Source: Desulfomicrobium baculatum DSM 4028
GTDB taxonomy: Bacteria > Desulfobacterota > Desulfovibrionia > Desulfovibrionales > Desulfomicrobiaceae
NCBI RefSeq assembly: GCF_000023225.1
Contig: NC_013173.1
Location: forward strand, 3,164,501-3,228,500
Length of the DNA: 64,000 bases
Direction of reading: 5' to 3'
A program made the translations under genes and the position numbers. The stretch's first letter is position 1. Each line of letters opens with the position of its first letter. A model generated the notes under the pieces. The model was not told the DNA's origin. It saw nothing but the letters and a program-made list of their open reading frames with translations, and did no database searches. Shown here piece by piece: positions 42,984-52,221 of this stretch.

Positions 42984-44878
42984 TATGAAGCTCCGTCGGC
43001 GTCCTGGTCAGCCGGAACGAGAGGCAGATGAATGATGAAGACAGAGCCCTTGCCGGGACTGGAGTCCACATCAATCCTGCCGCCATGATTTTCAACTATC
43101 AGAAAATAGGACACGGAAAGGCCAAGGCCGGTGCCTTCCCCCACCCGTTTGGTGGTAAAAAAGGGCTCGAAAACCCTTTTGCGCAACTCTTCGGACATGC
43201 CCGGGCCATTGTCCTCGATCTCAATCCGCACCTCTTTGCCGGCCTTCATGACCCGCAGAATGAAGCAGGGAGGGCGGTCCTGCGATCCCATGGCCTGCGC
43301 TCCGTTACGGATCAGGTTGAAGAAGACCTGCTGAATCTTGCTTTCCTCGCAACAGATCAGTGGCAGGTTTTCCTCATATTCGCGGACAATCCTGATCTTG
43401 CGGAAGTCATACTGCTTTTTGAGATCATAGTCATTGGCCGCAAGTTCAAGAGTGCGATCCAGCAGGCCGCAGATATCGACCTCGGCCATGCGCAACGTGT
43501 TCTTGCGGCTGAAAGAAAGCATGTTCTCCACTATCCGCGCGGCCCGCAAACCCGAATCCATGATCGAATCCATCATGCGTAGGCAGCCGCGGCGCTCAAA
43601 ATAGCCATGAATCAAGGCCATGTCGGTTCCAAGCTCTTCCGCCAGCTTCCTGTTCGCGGGCAACTCCAGAGACATCCTGTTTCTGATGACCTGCCCGTTT
43701 TGCAAAATTCCAGCCAGAGGATTGTTGATCTCGTGGGCCATGCCCGCAGCGAGACCGCCGACGGAAATCATCTTCTCCGACTGGATCAGCATTTCTTCGA
43801 GCCGCACCCGCTCCGTGGCATCGTCTATGCGGATAACCGCACCTTGCACATTGTTGGTCGTCAGGGGATAGACCGTGACATCCATATACTCGACCATGTC
43901 TTCCTTTTTTCTGGGCACCTTGGGTATCTTGACCGGGAGCCCGGAACTTACCGCAGCCCTGACCTGATCCATGCTGACCGGAGCATTTGGACACACATCC
44001 GTGACACGACGCCCCATGGCCTCTTCCGCCGAAACACCGGTTTTGAGTACCGCTTGCTGGTTCCATTGGGTCACGCGGCCGTCCACATCGACAGAGATCA
44101 GAATCGACGGCATCGAATCAAGAATGTTGCGGATGTAGCCTTCGGCCTCTTTGAGCTTCTGCTCGGCCTTTTCCCGGTGCTTGATATCCCGGAGCAGGTT
44201 CTCGCGCATGTCGTTGAAGGCGCGGACCACAATATCGATCTCGTCGGGCTTGGACGAGGTCTTGTCCAGCGAGAGCGGCTCCTGCAATCTGTCAATGGTC
44301 AGCCCGGAGGTGTAAAGAGCCATCCGGCGCAAATGGCGGGTGACCAGCATGTAAAAAATGAAGACAACAAGGACGGCCACCAGAAATATCTGCACGCCCT
44401 GGGTGATGCCGATGACCAGAATCTTGTCCCGCAGCCTGCGCTGGAGGGCGCTCTTGTCGGCGGCGACGATGAGTGTGCCGATCAGATCTATGCGCTCCAG
44501 GGCCCTGTACTGGAGAGGAAATTTTTGCACGTACAGGTTCTTCTCTTCGGCCTGCTTGCCACGGAAATACCGTATCCCCTCTGGAGTGATCACCTCTGCG
44601 TACATGATGTCCCGCATCTCCAGAATCCCTTCAAGCTGGACCAGAACCTGCGCTTCGTCCAGATGCCACAGGGCGCTGGTCAGGCTGGACAGGCGCGATG
44701 TGCGGATCTGCTCCAGCTGCGCGAGCATGGCTTCCTTGTCGTTGCGGTAGTCGAATGTCAGCTGCACCGCAGTGCCGAGCAGCGTGAACACGGTGCTCCC
44801 GAGCAGAATCCAGAACAGCAGTTTGCGACCCAGTCGTCCGCTGACATCGGTTGAGAGGATTCGAGAGGAGGTCGCCAT
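42983..44878 (-). CDS. Membrane sensor histidine kinase with HAMP and PAS domains
   Basis: The 631-residue kinase has a first span (about 21-43), a periplasmic sensor segment of about 120 residues, a second span (ILVIGITQGVQIFLVAVLVV region), a HAMP linker, a PAS domain (YIRNILDSMPSILISVDVDG), an H-box in AAGMAHEINNPLAGIL and a C-terminal ATPase domain (GPGMSEELRKRVFEPFFTTK). I chose the ATG at 44878 over one at 45025 because the longer form puts an odd Cys-rich segment before the first span. It heads a three-gene relay operon; the signal is unknown. Confidence 0.93.
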   Translation of the reverse strand: MATSSRILSTDVSGRLGRKLLFWILLGSTVFTLLGTAVQLTFDYRNDKEAMLAQLEQIRTSRLSSLTSALWHLDEAQVLVQLEGILEMRDIMYAEVITPEGIRYFRGKQAEEKNLYVQKFPLQYRALERIDLIGTLIVAADKSALQRRLRDKILVIGITQGVQIFLVAVLVVFIFYMLVTRHLRRMALYTSGLTIDRLQEPLSLDKTSSKPDEIDIVVRAFNDMRENLLRDIKHREKAEQKLKEAEGYIRNILDSMPSILISVDVDGRVTQWNQQAVLKTGVSAEEAMGRRVTDVCPNAPVSMDQVRAAVSSGLPVKIPKVPRKKEDMVEYMDVTVYPLTTNNVQGAVIRIDDATERVRLEEMLIQSEKMISVGGLAAGMAHEINNPLAGILQNGQVIRNRMSLELPANRKLAEELGTDMALIHGYFERRGCLRMMDSIMDSGLRAARIVENMLSFSRKNTLRMAEVDICGLLDRTLELAANDYDLKKQYDFRKIRIVREYEENLPLICCEESKIQQVFFNLIRNGAQAMGSQDRPPCFILRVMKAGKEVRIEIEDNGPGMSEELRKRVFEPFFTTKRVGEGTGLGLSVSYFLIVENHGGRIDVDSSPGKGSVFIIHLPLVPADQDADGAS

Positions 44879-45011
44879 CTGCCCACCGCTGAAAAATTTG
44901 ACTCCGGGCATGCCCGACCGGAAAATCCCGGCTATTCCCAATGCATTGTAAACATATCGGCAAGACTTTGAAAAGCAAAACTCTTCTCCGCCAAGAAGGC
45001 CCCCGCAGCTC

Positions 45012-45698
45012 TTAGGGAAAGACAATGGAAAGGATGACGATCACGACCAGGGACGGCAACAGGCTGGACAGACGAATAACCGTCAGACCCAGCAGATTGA
45101 TGCCGATGCCAAGGATCAAGGTTCCGCCCGTGGCCGTGAGCTGGGCGATAAGATAATCCGAAAAATAGGCCTGAAAGGAGCCTGCGAAAAGGGTCAACAG
45201 GCCCTGGTAGAGAAAGACCGGCAAGGCGGAAAAAAGCACCCCCGCCCCGTAGGTCGAGGCCAGGGCGATGGAGGCGAATCCGTCCAGCAAGGCCTTGGTG
45301 AAAAGGATGGAGTGATCGCCGCGAATGCCTTCGTCGAAAGAACCGAGAATGGCCATGGCGCCGATGCAGTAAATCAGGGACGCGTTGACCATGCCGTCCA
45401 CGAAACGGGTGTTTTTTGAACGCACGAGCCCTTTAAGCTTGCCGGCCAGACCCGCGAAGCGGTCTTCGAGCCGCAAGGCCTCGCCCACCACCCCGCCGAT
45501 GAGGACGCTTAAAACCACAAGCAGCCCGTTCTTGCCTTGCAGCGCCATCTGCATGCCGATGACCAGAACGCAGAGCCCGAGGCCCTGGAAAACGACCTGG
45601 CGCATTTTTTCCGGCAACCGGCCATGCAACAGCAGCCCCAAAGCGCCTCCGGCCAAAATGGCCAGAGCATTTATCACCGAACCGAGGGGGAAGACCAT
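45012..45698 (-). CDS. DUF554 family membrane protein
   Basis: The 228-residue protein has six or seven spans and the family features FPLGSVINALAILAGGALG at the start and FVDGMVNASLIYCIGAMAILGS in the middle. DUF554 proteins are inner-membrane proteins of unknown transport role. I chose the ATG at 45698; an ATG at 45713 adds five residues. It lies between the kinase operon and the amidase gene. Confidence 0.9.
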   Translation of the reverse strand: MVFPLGSVINALAILAGGALGLLLHGRLPEKMRQVVFQGLGLCVLVIGMQMALQGKNGLLVVLSVLIGGVVGEALRLEDRFAGLAGKLKGLVRSKNTRFVDGMVNASLIYCIGAMAILGSFDEGIRGDHSILFTKALLDGFASIALASTYGAGVLFSALPVFLYQGLLTLFAGSFQAYFSDYLIAQLTATGGTLILGIGINLLGLTVIRLSSLLPSLVVIVILSIVFP

Positions 45699-45724
45699 GG
45701 CGCGTAACTCCATAACAAAATATT

Positions 45725-45764
45725 AAAAAAAGACCGCCCAGCCCCAAAAACGGAGCATGGGCGG
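45725..45764 (-). terminator. Terminator after the amidase gene
   Basis: On the transcript CCGCCCA (45758-45764) pairs with TGGGCGG (45734-45740), followed by TCTTTTTTT. It lies between the amidase stop and the DUF554 gene start. Confidence 0.85.
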
Positions 45765-45787
45765 CAAGAGCCTGACCACTAAAAATA

Positions 45788-47722
45788 TCAGGATTTGCCC
45801 GATTCGTTCAGGGCAAATCGCTCCAGTTTCTTTTTGTAAGCCACCACCCCGCGGGTCAGCCCTTGAGCCATGGACGCAAGATACGCGTCCGTATTGAGCT
45901 TGGAGGCCTCCGCAGGGTTGGTCAGATAGCCAAGCTCAACCAGAATGGATGGCATGCGCGCCCCGGTCAGGACGTAGAAAAATGCGCCCTTGGAACCATG
46001 GCTGGCAAGGGAGTACTTGGGGCGCATGACCCGCAACGTCTCCGCCTCCACTATGGAGGCCATCTGCCTTGACTCGTTGATCTTGGAATTGAGCATCAGG
46101 TCCGAAAGAATAAACTGCATGTCGCTGATCTTCTTGGCAGACACTCCATTTTCGCGGGCCGCGACGCGCACGGCCTGCGCGTCGGTGGCCAGGTTCAGGT
46201 AGTAAACCTCAAGTCCTTTGACATTCTTGTCCTTGTGGGCGTTGCAGTGGACGGAAATGAAGAGGTCCGCGTTCTTGGCGTTGGCCATGGCGGTGCGCTC
46301 CTCCAGGGGGATGAACGTGTCGGCGGTGCGGGTGTAGTGCACCTCGAAGCCCTGGGCCTTGAGCATCTCCCCCAGAATCCTGGCCATGCGCAGATTGATG
46401 TTTTTTTCATGGAGGCTGTTGGCCACCGCGCCGGGATCCTTGCCGCCATGTCCGGCGTCGATCATGATGGTACGCACCTTGAGTCCAAGCTGCTCGACCA
46501 GCGATCCGGTATATTTTTTCTGCGTTGAGCTGACCTTTATCTCCGGCGTCGTATTCGCCGGGGCCTTGGTTCCCTTGGCCGCCGTCTGGACGGGAGTCTT
46601 GGTTTTCGCAGCCGTGCTCTTGGTCGCCGGAACCTGACCGGCCTGTTTTATCGTGGCGGCCTTTTTGGGGCTGGCGGGCTGCGCCTGCTTTGCCTGCAGT
46701 TCGGCCAGGGCCGCCTGTACATGATCCACTTCCGCATCCGTCGCGGCGGCAACGGATTGAGGCTTATGAGCCGCCTCTCCGGCCTTGCCGTAGATGTCGA
46801 TAACCACGCGATACGGCTCCGGCAGGGTAAAAACCCTGTAGTGGTCCATCGCCATCAGATCGAAGGTGATCAGCGCTCCCCCGGCCGGATCGGGGGCGAC
46901 CTGAATCTGGGAGAGGATTCCATCCCCGATGGTGCGCACGGGCATGACATCGGCCGCGATCCCGGCCTGCTGCAAGGTGATCTGCAGCTGCTTGTTTCCG
47001 TTCTTGGCCTTCTCCACAAGCGCGCGTTCATAGTGCGCATCCTGGGTGATATCCATGACTACCCGGGTGTAATCCGGGCTGGACCAATGGCGGATGCCAA
47101 GCAGGGTCAACCCGTCTTTCAGCTTTGCCGCCGGAACCGCGGCCTGCTTCGGGGCCGCCGCTGCTTTTGCCTCCGCAGGCTTTGCTTGCGCAGGCGCTGC
47201 CGTCTTGGCCGGCTCGCCACCCGGAATCTGAGCCAAGCGCTCGCGAGCCTCGGGAACCTTGTCGCCTTTGGGGTAGTCGTTGAGTACAGCCGTGAAAACC
47301 TTGGACGCCCTTACCGGATCCTTGAACTGCTCCAACCAGACCAGCCCCATGCGAAACAAGGCGTCATCGGCCCATCCATGCTTCGGATACACGGCCAGCA
47401 TGCGGTCGTAAGCTTCAAGGGCTTTTAGCCGGTCGGTTCGGGAAAAAGAGCGCCGGGCCAGTTCCTCGTAGCATCTGCCGAGGAAAAACATGCTGCGGGG
47501 CGCGTACTCGCTCTTGGGATCGGCCCCCACGGCGCGCAGGAAGGGTTTCATGACCGCTTCCCATTCCGTCCGCAGCCCGGACCTTTTTTCATTGGCAAGC
47601 AACGAATTAAAGGCGCTGACCCCACGCGTATACTCGCTCTTGGCCGAAGCCAGAGCCGTGCAGGCAAACCCCAGCACCAAGGCCAAGGTAAGAACAATTC
47701 CAAGCGATTTTCTTAAAGACAT
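45788..47722 (-). CDS. N-acetylmuramoyl-L-alanine amidase with TPR-like and AMIN domains
   Basis: This 644-residue exported enzyme cleaves the peptide stem from peptidoglycan, as in daughter-cell separation. It has a signal peptide (1-25), a tetratricopeptide-like region (about 30-170), an Ala/Lys/Pro-rich linker, an AMIN domain (about 205-320, LLGIRHWSSPDYTRVVMDI), a second linker and a zinc amidase_3 domain from about residue 415. Zinc ligands are visible in IDAGHGGKDPGA, PLEERTAMAN and SVHCNAHKD, and the catalytic Glu in VELGYLTN. It follows glmS by 2 bp. Confidence 0.94.
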   Translation of the reverse strand: MSLRKSLGIVLTLALVLGFACTALASAKSEYTRGVSAFNSLLANEKRSGLRTEWEAVMKPFLRAVGADPKSEYAPRSMFFLGRCYEELARRSFSRTDRLKALEAYDRMLAVYPKHGWADDALFRMGLVWLEQFKDPVRASKVFTAVLNDYPKGDKVPEARERLAQIPGGEPAKTAAPAQAKPAEAKAAAAPKQAAVPAAKLKDGLTLLGIRHWSSPDYTRVVMDITQDAHYERALVEKAKNGNKQLQITLQQAGIAADVMPVRTIGDGILSQIQVAPDPAGGALITFDLMAMDHYRVFTLPEPYRVVIDIYGKAGEAAHKPQSVAAATDAEVDHVQAALAELQAKQAQPASPKKAATIKQAGQVPATKSTAAKTKTPVQTAAKGTKAPANTTPEIKVSSTQKKYTGSLVEQLGLKVRTIMIDAGHGGKDPGAVANSLHEKNINLRMARILGEMLKAQGFEVHYTRTADTFIPLEERTAMANAKNADLFISVHCNAHKDKNVKGLEVYYLNLATDAQAVRVAARENGVSAKKISDMQFILSDLMLNSKINESRQMASIVEAETLRVMRPKYSLASHGSKGAFFYVLTGARMPSILVELGYLTNPAEASKLNTDAYLASMAQGLTRGVVAYKKKLERFALNESGKS

Positions 47723-47724
47723 CC

Positions 47725-49542
47725 TTATTCCACGGTCACGGATTTGGCCAGATTCCGGGGCTGGTCCACGTCCTTGCCCAGGTAGACGGCCATTTCATAG
47801 GCGAAAAGCTGCACGGCCGGCAGCACCAGAAAACTCTTCAGCGGCCCCCAAGCATCGGACAGAACCCAGGGATTCTCCACTGCGGGCGAGGCCCCCGGGT
47901 TGACCAGGGCGATGATGCGCCCACCCCTGGCCTGCACTTCTTGCAGATTCGAGGCGACCTTTTGCAGGAGTTCGTCGCCCAGCGCCATGGCAAAGGTCGG
48001 GAAATGCTGGTCGATGAGCGCGATGGGGCCGTGCTTCATTTCGCCGGCGGCGTAGCCTTCGGCGTGGATGTAGGAAATCTCTTTAAGTTTCAGCGCGCCC
48101 TCAAGGGCTAGGGGAAAGTTCTGGCCCCGTCCCAAAAAAAAGAAGCTGCGGGCGTCGGCGTATTCCTGGCTCAAGGTCTTGGCCTTCTCGCGGATGGTGG
48201 GCAGTTCCGCCTCCAGCTGATCGGGGAGAAGGGGCAGATCGTGCAGGCAGCGCTCCAGGATTTCGCCCTGCAACACGCCCTTGCGCACGCCCCAGGACAG
48301 GGTCATGAGCAGCAGCAGGACCATCTGGCTGCACATGGCCTTGGTCGAAGCCACGCTGATCTCGGGCCCGGCCTGGGTATACACGACCGCGTCGGACTCG
48401 CGCGCGATGGAAGACCCGACCACGTTGCACAGGCCAAGGATAGGCACGCCCGCCTCGCGGGCGATGCGGATGGCGGCCAGGGTGTCGGCGGTCTCGCCGG
48501 ACTGGCTGATGGTCAGGACCAGATCGCCGGGCAGAAAGACGCTGTCGCGGTAGCGGAACTCCGAGGCGATCTCGACCTGCACCGGGATGCGGGCCCAGGA
48601 CTCAAGCAGATACTTGGCCCAGAGCCCGGCATGGTACGACGTGCCGCAGGCCACAACCGTCAGGCGCTGCGGAACGTTCAGGGCATCAAGCTCCGGCAGC
48701 ACGACGCGCCCTTTCTGGATGCGGCCGGTCAGGCAGTCGCGGATGACCTTGGGCTGCTCGAAGATTTCCTTGAGCATGAAATGTTTGAACCCATCTTTCT
48801 GTGCGGCCTGCACGTCCCAGGAGATGTGCTTGACCTCCTTGACCTTGGGCTCCAGGGTCAGGGAGTCGAAGACCTGCCAGGAAGCGGCGTCGATCTCCAC
48901 CAGTTCGCCGTTGTCCAGGAAAACCACCTCGCGGGTGTAGGGCAGAAAGGCGGGGATGTCGGAGGCCAGGAAATTCTCACCCGTGCCGATGCCCATCAGG
49001 AGCGGGCTGGCCTTGCGGCTGGCCCAGATCTTTCCGGGATGCTCACGTGAGAGCAGGGCAAAGGCATAGGCTCCGTCGACCCGTGACAGGGCCCAGGAAA
49101 TGCCCCGTCGCACGTCGCCGGTCAGCTCCACTCCCTTGGCGATGACATGCACCAGCACCTCGGTGTCGGTCTCGGACAAAAAGACATGGCCTTCGGCCAC
49201 GAGTTCCGCCTTGAGCTCCGCGTAGTTCTCGATGATCCCGTTATGAACCAAGGCAAATTTTCCATCACCATCCATGTGCGGATGCGCATTACGCTCCACG
49301 GGCAAACCGTGGGTGGCCCAGCGGGTATGCCCGACGCCGCAGACCGAGGACGCCGTATCCAGGCCCGCTATTTTCTGGTCCAGCGCCCCGAGCTTGCCCT
49401 CGGCGCGAATGACCTTGAGGCCCTGTGGCTCCTCGTAGGCCACTCCGGCCGAATCATAGCCCCGATATTCCAGCCGCCGCAAACCTTCGACAATGGCCGG
49501 GATGGCCGGACGGTGCCCCGTGTATCCGATGATTCCGCACAT
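47725..49542 (-). CDS. glmS: Glutamine--fructose-6-phosphate aminotransferase
   Basis: GlmS makes glucosamine 6-phosphate, the first step toward UDP-GlcNAc for peptidoglycan and lipid A. The start at 49542 leaves the catalytic Cys at position 2 (MCGIIGYTGHRPA). The 605 residues comprise an N-terminal glutaminase (RWATHGLPVERNAHPH) and two SIS sugar-isomerase domains (SQSGETADTLAAIR; ESLAYKEI-like LKLKEISYIHAEGY), ending with the conserved KSVTVE. It lies 2 bp after rdgB and 2 bp before the amidase gene. I see no glmS ribozyme upstream. Confidence 0.97.
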   Translation of the reverse strand: MCGIIGYTGHRPAIPAIVEGLRRLEYRGYDSAGVAYEEPQGLKVIRAEGKLGALDQKIAGLDTASSVCGVGHTRWATHGLPVERNAHPHMDGDGKFALVHNGIIENYAELKAELVAEGHVFLSETDTEVLVHVIAKGVELTGDVRRGISWALSRVDGAYAFALLSREHPGKIWASRKASPLLMGIGTGENFLASDIPAFLPYTREVVFLDNGELVEIDAASWQVFDSLTLEPKVKEVKHISWDVQAAQKDGFKHFMLKEIFEQPKVIRDCLTGRIQKGRVVLPELDALNVPQRLTVVACGTSYHAGLWAKYLLESWARIPVQVEIASEFRYRDSVFLPGDLVLTISQSGETADTLAAIRIAREAGVPILGLCNVVGSSIARESDAVVYTQAGPEISVASTKAMCSQMVLLLLMTLSWGVRKGVLQGEILERCLHDLPLLPDQLEAELPTIREKAKTLSQEYADARSFFFLGRGQNFPLALEGALKLKEISYIHAEGYAAGEMKHGPIALIDQHFPTFAMALGDELLQKVASNLQEVQARGGRIIALVNPGASPAVENPWVLSDAWGPLKSFLVLPAVQLFAYEMAVYLGKDVDQPRNLAKSVTVE

Positions 49543-49544
49543 GC

Positions 49545-50171
49545 TTATTTCTCCAGTTTGAGCCGGGCTTGTTTCCAGAATTCGGGCCAGCCGCGCAGCA
49601 GCTCCCGCAGAGCCAAACCGCGATGACTGCGGCTGTTCTTGACCTGCGCGTCCATCTGCGCGGCGGTCATGGCCAGTTCCTCGTCGAAGAATACGGGATC
49701 GTATCCGAACCCCGCCCCTCCCTGCGGAGCATGAGCCACCCGGCCATGCCAGGCCCCATGCCCGATCAGCTCCCGGCCGCCTGGGGTGGCCGCAAGCATG
49801 ACGCAGGCGAAATGGCAGCCGCGCCATGGGTCCACAACGTCCTTCATGGCATCCAGAAGCTTGGCCACATTCTTCTCGTCCGTGGCCCCCTCGCCGCTAT
49901 ACCGGGCGGAATAGACGCCCGGCGCCCCGTGCAGAGCGTCCACAACCAAGCCGGAGTCGTCGGCCACGGCCACCAACCCCGTAGCCCGGGCCACGGCCAG
50001 GGCCTTGATGCGGGCGTTGTCCTCGAAGGTCGCGCCGGTCTCGGGTATTTCGCCGATTTCCGGAAAATCATTCAGGCCGAGGACGCGCAGGCCCGGATGC
50101 AACTCGGCCAGCAAGGCCGAAAGTTCACGTATCTTACCGGCGTTGCCGGTGGCGAGCACAATGGTGTTCAT
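49545..50171 (-). CDS. rdgB: Non-canonical purine NTP pyrophosphatase (RdgB/HAM1)
   Basis: This house-cleaning enzyme hydrolyses dITP, ITP and XTP. The 208-residue protein shows the family start IVLATGNAGKIRELSALL, the metal-binding DDSGLVVDALHGAPGVYSAR and GFGYDPVFF. It lies 9 bp after the E1-like gene and directly before glmS. Confidence 0.96.
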   Translation of the reverse strand: MNTIVLATGNAGKIRELSALLAELHPGLRVLGLNDFPEIGEIPETGATFEDNARIKALAVARATGLVAVADDSGLVVDALHGAPGVYSARYSGEGATDEKNVAKLLDAMKDVVDPWRGCHFACVMLAATPGGRELIGHGAWHGRVAHAPQGGAGFGYDPVFFDEELAMTAAQMDAQVKNSRSHRGLALRELLRGWPEFWKQARLKLEK

Positions 50172-50180
50172 CTGTATCCG

Positions 50181-51017
50181 TCACGAAAGGTCATAGAGTT
50201 CAAAATGAAATTCGGCCAAATCGGCGTGCAGCATGCGACCGGCCAGACGCAGAGAGCCCGTGGTCAGATACTGCACGGTTTCCGCCGCCTGCAATGCGGC
50301 GGCCAGGCATGCGGCCGGAGCCAGGCTGCCCAGGACATGCTCCGCGTCCTTGTCCGAGGGATCGGTCCACATGCTGGAAATGCCCTTCTGCCCAGGCAGT
50401 TCACTGCCGACCAACGCCGTCCATCCGGCCACGGCCGCACTCACGACCGGAACCCCGGCCAGACCTGCGGCTTCGTGCAGGGTCAAGCGCGGGGCGATGC
50501 CTCCCAGTGCGTCAACGACCACATCAACGCCTGTCAGTACTCCCTGCAGATTGGAGGCGTCCAAGAAAAATTCAAGCGCTTCGACCTTCACCAGCGGACA
50601 GGTTGCCCGTGCCCGTTCAGCCCCGGCCCTGGCCTTGTTGCTTCCCAGGTTCCGGGCCGTGGAAAGCAGTTGGCGGTTCAGGTTGCTGTCCTCGAACCCG
50701 TCTCCGTCCGCGACCACGATCCTTCCCACTCCGAAGCGGGACAGCAGCTCCAGCACATAACCGCCGAGCCCGCCCGCCCCGGCCAGCAGAACCGTGGCGC
50801 TCATGAGCCGATTCTGCTCGGAAATGGACAGGGAGTGCAGATTTTTCAAAAACGGCAGAGGCACGACCCCCTGTTCCATCGCCCCTTTTGCGCCCTGGGG
50901 CAGAGTCAACCCGTGATCCCGGCACAGCTGGCGCAGTTCTTCAAGACCGACAGTCCGAACCCGGCGCGAGGCGTTCTCCGAGGCCAAAGCCTCCAACGCG
51001 GCTCGAAAATCCCTCAT
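50181..51017 (-). CDS. HesA/MoeB/ThiF family E1-like protein
   Basis: The 278-residue protein has the adenylylation fold of E1-like enzymes, with GAGGLGGYVLELLSRFGVG as nucleotide loop and the conserved NLNRQLL segment. It would activate the C-terminus of the adjacent ubiquitin-like protein, which it overlaps by 4 bp. The two CxxC zinc pairs common in MoeB and ThiF are absent, so it is a zinc-less variant. The nearby mobB favours a molybdenum-cofactor role over thiamine, but this is inference. Confidence 0.85.
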   Translation of the reverse strand: MRDFRAALEALASENASRRVRTVGLEELRQLCRDHGLTLPQGAKGAMEQGVVPLPFLKNLHSLSISEQNRLMSATVLLAGAGGLGGYVLELLSRFGVGRIVVADGDGFEDSNLNRQLLSTARNLGSNKARAGAERARATCPLVKVEALEFFLDASNLQGVLTGVDVVVDALGGIAPRLTLHEAAGLAGVPVVSAAVAGWTALVGSELPGQKGISSMWTDPSDKDAEHVLGSLAPAACLAAALQAAETVQYLTTGSLRLAGRMLHADLAEFHFELYDLS

Positions 51018-51238
51018 CCGCCACCTACCGCCGGAAAAATACCCACCTGGTCTCCGTCGGCCAGCGCCGCCTCCAAGCTGCTGTTCCTGCTGTTGACAAA
51101 AACAAGTTTGATGTCGCCGGCTTCAAGTCCAAGAAGCGGAAGCATGGCCTCTACCACGGCTCCCTCTTGCAGATCGACAAAGCCGTCCGGCGGGGTATGA
51201 TCGGCAAGGGTAGCAAAACATTTGACGCGCACACGCAT
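51014..51238 (-). CDS. MoaD/ThiS-like sulfur carrier protein
   Basis: The 74-residue beta-grasp protein ends in VGGG, so the terminal Gly-Gly needed for adenylylation and thiocarboxylation is present with one extra Gly. It begins MRVRVKCFATLADHTPP. It overlaps the E1-like gene, its likely partner. Molybdenum- or tungsten-cofactor synthesis is the most likely use. Confidence 0.85.
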   Translation of the reverse strand: MRVRVKCFATLADHTPPDGFVDLQEGAVVEAMLPLLGLEAGDIKLVFVNSRNSSLEAALADGDQVGIFPAVGGG

Positions 51239-51300
51239 AACGGTCCCCCTGACAAACGGTCAATAAATGCGACGGTTCCGTTTCCTATAAGAAGAAGCAT

Positions 51301-51328
51301 CTTTTATGACGCAAGCCCCAGGAGTCAA
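51301..51328 (-). promoter_or_regulatory. Candidate promoter of the moaD-like to amidase gene run
   Basis: On the minus strand TTGACT (51323-51328) and TAAAAG (51301-51306) are separated by 16 bp and end 63 bp before the MoaD-like start. Confidence 0.4.
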
Positions 51329-51369
51329 CACATTTAAGCCGTTGCCGCGCTAAAAGACTCCGGCCGGCC

Positions 51370-52074
51370 TCACTCCAGGATGATTTCGACCTTCTGCCCC
51401 GGCACATTGCCCTTGAGCTCGGTCAAAAGCCCGCGAATGGTTCCCGTGACCAGCCGATCCAGAAAGGGATTCAGCGCCAGACGCCGGCCACCCACTTTAA
51501 CACAGAGCTTGGCATGCATGGCCACGCAGAAATCCGCGTCGGCCTCGCCGGTCACGATTTCCCGCGCCAGGGCCAGGCAGGACTCCCGGCCGCAGGCCCC
51601 GCAATCAAGACCGGGCAATGAGAAGGCCTTGTTTTCCGCCAGCGTGGCCAACTCCGCGACGGAATCGGCCTTCCGCACTCCGGGCAATGCCCGCGGCCCC
51701 CAGGTTGCCAGCGCCAGCCCGTTGCCGAGCATCGACTCGTCCTCGCCGGAGCCAAGGGCCACGATCCGCGGCAGCCAGGTCAGCGACTTGCCGCCTTCGA
51801 CCAACACTATCTCCGCATCCAACAGAGGAAATATATCTTGCAGTTGCCGCGCCGAGTTCCAAAGCAAGGTCGTTGTTTTGGGACCGATTCCGGCAACGCT
51901 GACGCACTCCTGCGCGAAACGGGATGTATCCGTTCCATCAAGATCCAGCCCGTGATGGGTAAACTTGACCGCCGCCACTTTACGACCCCGCGCAGTCAAT
52001 TCACGGGCAAGCTCGAGCACAAGAGTGGTCTTGCCTGATTTCTTGAAACCCACCACTGAAACAGCCTTGAACAT
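51370..52074 (-). CDS. mobB: MobB-type protein with C-terminal iron-sulfur domain
   Basis: MobB is a GTP-binding partner in making the guanine dinucleotide form of molybdenum cofactor. The 234-residue protein has a P-loop GFKKSGKTT (residues 9-17) and the MobB segment KFTHHGLDLDGTDTSRF. Beyond the usual length it carries C158, C161, C166 and C183 (spacing x2, x4, x16), the FeS-domain pattern of a [4Fe-4S] cluster. The ATG at 52074 follows GGAGG. It precedes the sulfur-carrier pair on the same strand. Confidence 0.88.
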   Translation of the reverse strand: MFKAVSVVGFKKSGKTTLVLELARELTARGRKVAAVKFTHHGLDLDGTDTSRFAQECVSVAGIGPKTTTLLWNSARQLQDIFPLLDAEIVLVEGGKSLTWLPRIVALGSGEDESMLGNGLALATWGPRALPGVRKADSVAELATLAENKAFSLPGLDCGACGRESCLALAREIVTGEADADFCVAMHAKLCVKVGGRRLALNPFLDRLVTGTIRGLLTELKGNVPGQKVEIILE

Positions 52075-52221
52075 TGATCCTCCGTCTTTGACAATCCTTC
52101 GTTCATCAATTAACCAATTCAATTTTCCCATGCGCATCGCCGCAAGTCCCGCCCCACCGCAAACGGAGCCTGACTCAAGGCGCGCATCCCCCATCCCATT
52201 CGTCAAGGACAGATATTTTCT

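Noticed and set aside
49543-49560. A glmS ribozyme upstream of glmS
   Set aside because: Only 2 bp separate rdgB and glmS, leaving no room for the ribozyme.
49543-49827. N-terminal extension of glmS
   Set aside because: GlmS needs Cys at position 2 after Met removal, which fixes the start at 49542; the extension is antisense-like sequence inside rdgB.
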